Shown: piece by piece, positions 6,159-7,243 of the stretch
How the letters are laid out: each line of letters begins with the position of its first letter
How positions within the stretch are numbered: the stretch's first letter is position 1
Assembly (NCBI GenBank): GCA_019264505.1
Contig: JAHUZY010000459.1
Coordinates: 1-7,243 of the forward strand
Source of the DNA: Phenylobacterium sp.
GTDB lineage: Bacteria; Pseudomonadota; Alphaproteobacteria; Caulobacterales; Caulobacteraceae
Reading direction: 5' to 3'
DNA length: 7,243 nt
Made by a program: the position numbers and the translations under genes
The notes under the pieces: generated by a model
Database searches by the model: none
Seen by the model: only the letters and a program-made list of their open reading frames with translations
Told to the model about the DNA's origin: nothing

Positions 6159-7243
6159 CGCGCCGATCCCCCGCCTGCGTCGATCACGAAGCGGCCCACC
6201 AGCCCGTTCAGCTGGTCGGTTTCCTTGCGCAGGGAGTGGGCGGCCGCGGTGGCCTCCTCCACCATGGCGGCGTTCTGCTGGGTCACATGGTCCATCTGAT
6301 TGACGGCGGCGTTGACCTCGCCAAGCGCCCGGGCCTGCTCCTCGGCGGAGGCGGCGATTTCGGCGACGCTGTGGTCGATCTCCACCACACGTTCGACGAT
6401 GCGGCGCAGGGCGTCGCCCGTTTCCGCCACCAGATTGACGCCGGACTCCACCTGGGTGGCGCTCTGGGTGATCAGGTTGCGGATCTGCTTGGCGGCTTCG
6501 GAAGACCGCTGGGCGAGCGCCCGGACCTCGGAGGCGACCACGGCGAAGCCACGGCCGGCCTCGCCGGCGCGGGCGGCTTCAACCCCGGCGTTCAGGGCCA
6601 GAAGGTTGGTCTGGAAGGCGATCTCGTCGATCACCCCGATGATCTGGCCGATCTCCTTGGAGGACACGTCGATCTGCCCCATGGCCGCGACCGCGCGATC
6701 GACGACCTCGCCCGAGTGGACGGCCTCGCCCTTGGCGGCGCCGACCATGCCCGACGCTTCCCGGGCGCCGGTGGCGGCCTTGCGAACGCTTTCGGTCAGC
6801 TCGTGCAGGGCCGCGGCGGTCTCTTCCAGGCTGGCGGCCTGCTGTTCAGTGCGGCGGGACAGATCATCGGAGGCCATGCCGATCTCATCGGCGCCGGAGC
6901 GGATGCCGCCAGAGGACTCCGACACCAGCCGCATGGCGTCATAGAGCTTGGTGACGGCGGCGTTGAAGTCGTCCTTCATGCCGGAAAACTGCGGGGCCAG
7001 GGGCGCGTCGAGCCGGCTGGTGAGGTCGCCTTCCGCCAGCTTGCGCAGGGCCGACGTCAGGGCGCCCATGGCGACGGCCTGCTGCTCTTCGGCCTGCTGC
7101 CGAGCGGCTTCCGCCTTCACCCGTTCCGTTTCCAGGGCTTCGAGATAGATCGAAATGGCCAGGTCCATGTCCAGCAGGGTCGCCTTGACGAGGACCGAAA
7201 CCGTCTCGGAGGCGTCCTGCGCCTTGGTCCGCCGGGTCAGGGT
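6140..7243 (-). CDS. Methyl-accepting chemotaxis protein, probably globin-coupled and soluble (start off the right edge)
   Basis: The frame is open to the last base, so 367 C-terminal residues are visible; an ATG at 7168 is internal. The first visible residues end in VKATLLDMDLAISIYLEA, which resembles the last helix and linker of protoglobin sensor domains in HemAT-type oxygen receptors. A charged coiled coil follows, then a HAMP-like segment (about 58-105, LRKLAEGDLTSRLD), then the MCP signalling domain with methylation-type helices around 132-145 and 297-309 and the canonical hairpin tip EIAFQTNLLALNAGVEAARAGE at about 207-228. No membrane helix is seen in the visible part. No CheR-docking pentapeptide is present; the end is RYRSAA. 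It signals through CheW/CheA to the flagellar motor. The MCP call is certain; the globin sensor is an inference because that domain lies outside the window. Confidence 0.95.
   Translation of the reverse strand, partial: TLTRRTKAQDASETVSVLVKATLLDMDLAISIYLEALETERVKAEAARQQAEEQQAVAMGALTSALRKLAEGDLTSRLDAPLAPQFSGMKDDFNAAVTKLYDAMRLVSESSGGIRSGADEIGMASDDLSRRTEQQAASLEETAAALHELTESVRKAATGAREASGMVGAAKGEAVHSGEVVDRAVAAMGQIDVSSKEIGQIIGVIDEIAFQTNLLALNAGVEAARAGEAGRGFAVVASEVRALAQRSSEAAKQIRNLITQSATQVESGVNLVAETGDALRRIVERVVEIDHSVAEIAASAEEQARALGEVNAAVNQMDHVTQQNAAMVEEATAAAHSLRKETDQLNGLVGRFVIDAGGGSARYRSAA

Noticed and set aside
6300..6944. Plus-strand open frame of 214 codons opposite the chemoreceptor
   Set aside because: It is rich in Ser, Ala and Arg and mirrors the conserved MCP helices; no recognisable domain.
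7166..7168. ATG at 7168 as the start of a short chemoreceptor
   Set aside because: The frame stays open for 25 more codons to the window edge with globin-like helix sequence, and no ribosome site precedes the ATG.

Overview
The window looks like chromosomal DNA from a high-GC alphaproteobacterium, most likely in the Caulobacterales (Caulobacter or Phenylobacterium type). This rests on strong G/C bias at third codon positions, a sigF-nrsF pair with a recognisable Caulobacter-type sigma-F promoter, and a fixGHIS-type operon. The genus is an inference. I see no mobile element, CRISPR array, tRNA or rRNA.

Layout. Positions 1-3508 (+) hold the end of a cbb3 cytochrome oxidase maturation operon: ccoG (3' part only), ccoH, ccoI and ccoS, all overlapping by 1-10 bases. 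ccoS was found by hand and is only 51 codons long. Positions 3509-4679 (-) hold an ECF sigma factor and its membrane anti-sigma factor (DUF1109/NrsF family), overlapping by 11 bases. Their reading direction converges on ccoS, with no base between the two stop codons. A divergent 156-base region (4680-4835) separates the sigma gene from a predicted PQQ-type sugar/sorbosone dehydrogenase lipoprotein (4836-6158, +). That gene overlaps tail-to-tail by 19 bases with a methyl-accepting chemotaxis protein on the minus strand (6140 to beyond the right edge), whose first visible residues look like the end of a protoglobin sensor domain.

How the genes may work together. CcoG (cupric reductase), CcoI (copper P-type ATPase), CcoH and CcoS deliver copper to the cbb3 oxidase and assemble it for low-oxygen respiration. 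The sigma/anti-sigma pair is of the type known in Caulobacter crescentus to respond to heavy metals such as chromate and cadmium. The chemoreceptor is probably a soluble oxygen sensor. A shared theme of oxygen and metal handling is plausible, but it is inferred from proximity only.

Most notable points: (1) a perfect GTAACC-N16-CGAA match upstream of the sigma gene, which would make it autoregulated and moves its likely start to a GTG at 4679, downstream of longer possible starts; (2) CcoI departs from consensus in its N-terminal metal site (CxxS instead of CxxC) and in its phosphorylation loop (DKTGVLT instead of DKTGTLT); (3) the anti-sigma factor keeps the cysteine pair linked to metal sensing in C. 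crescentus NrsF. I did not find clear evidence for a wholly new system. No stretch over 300 bases lacks a gene.
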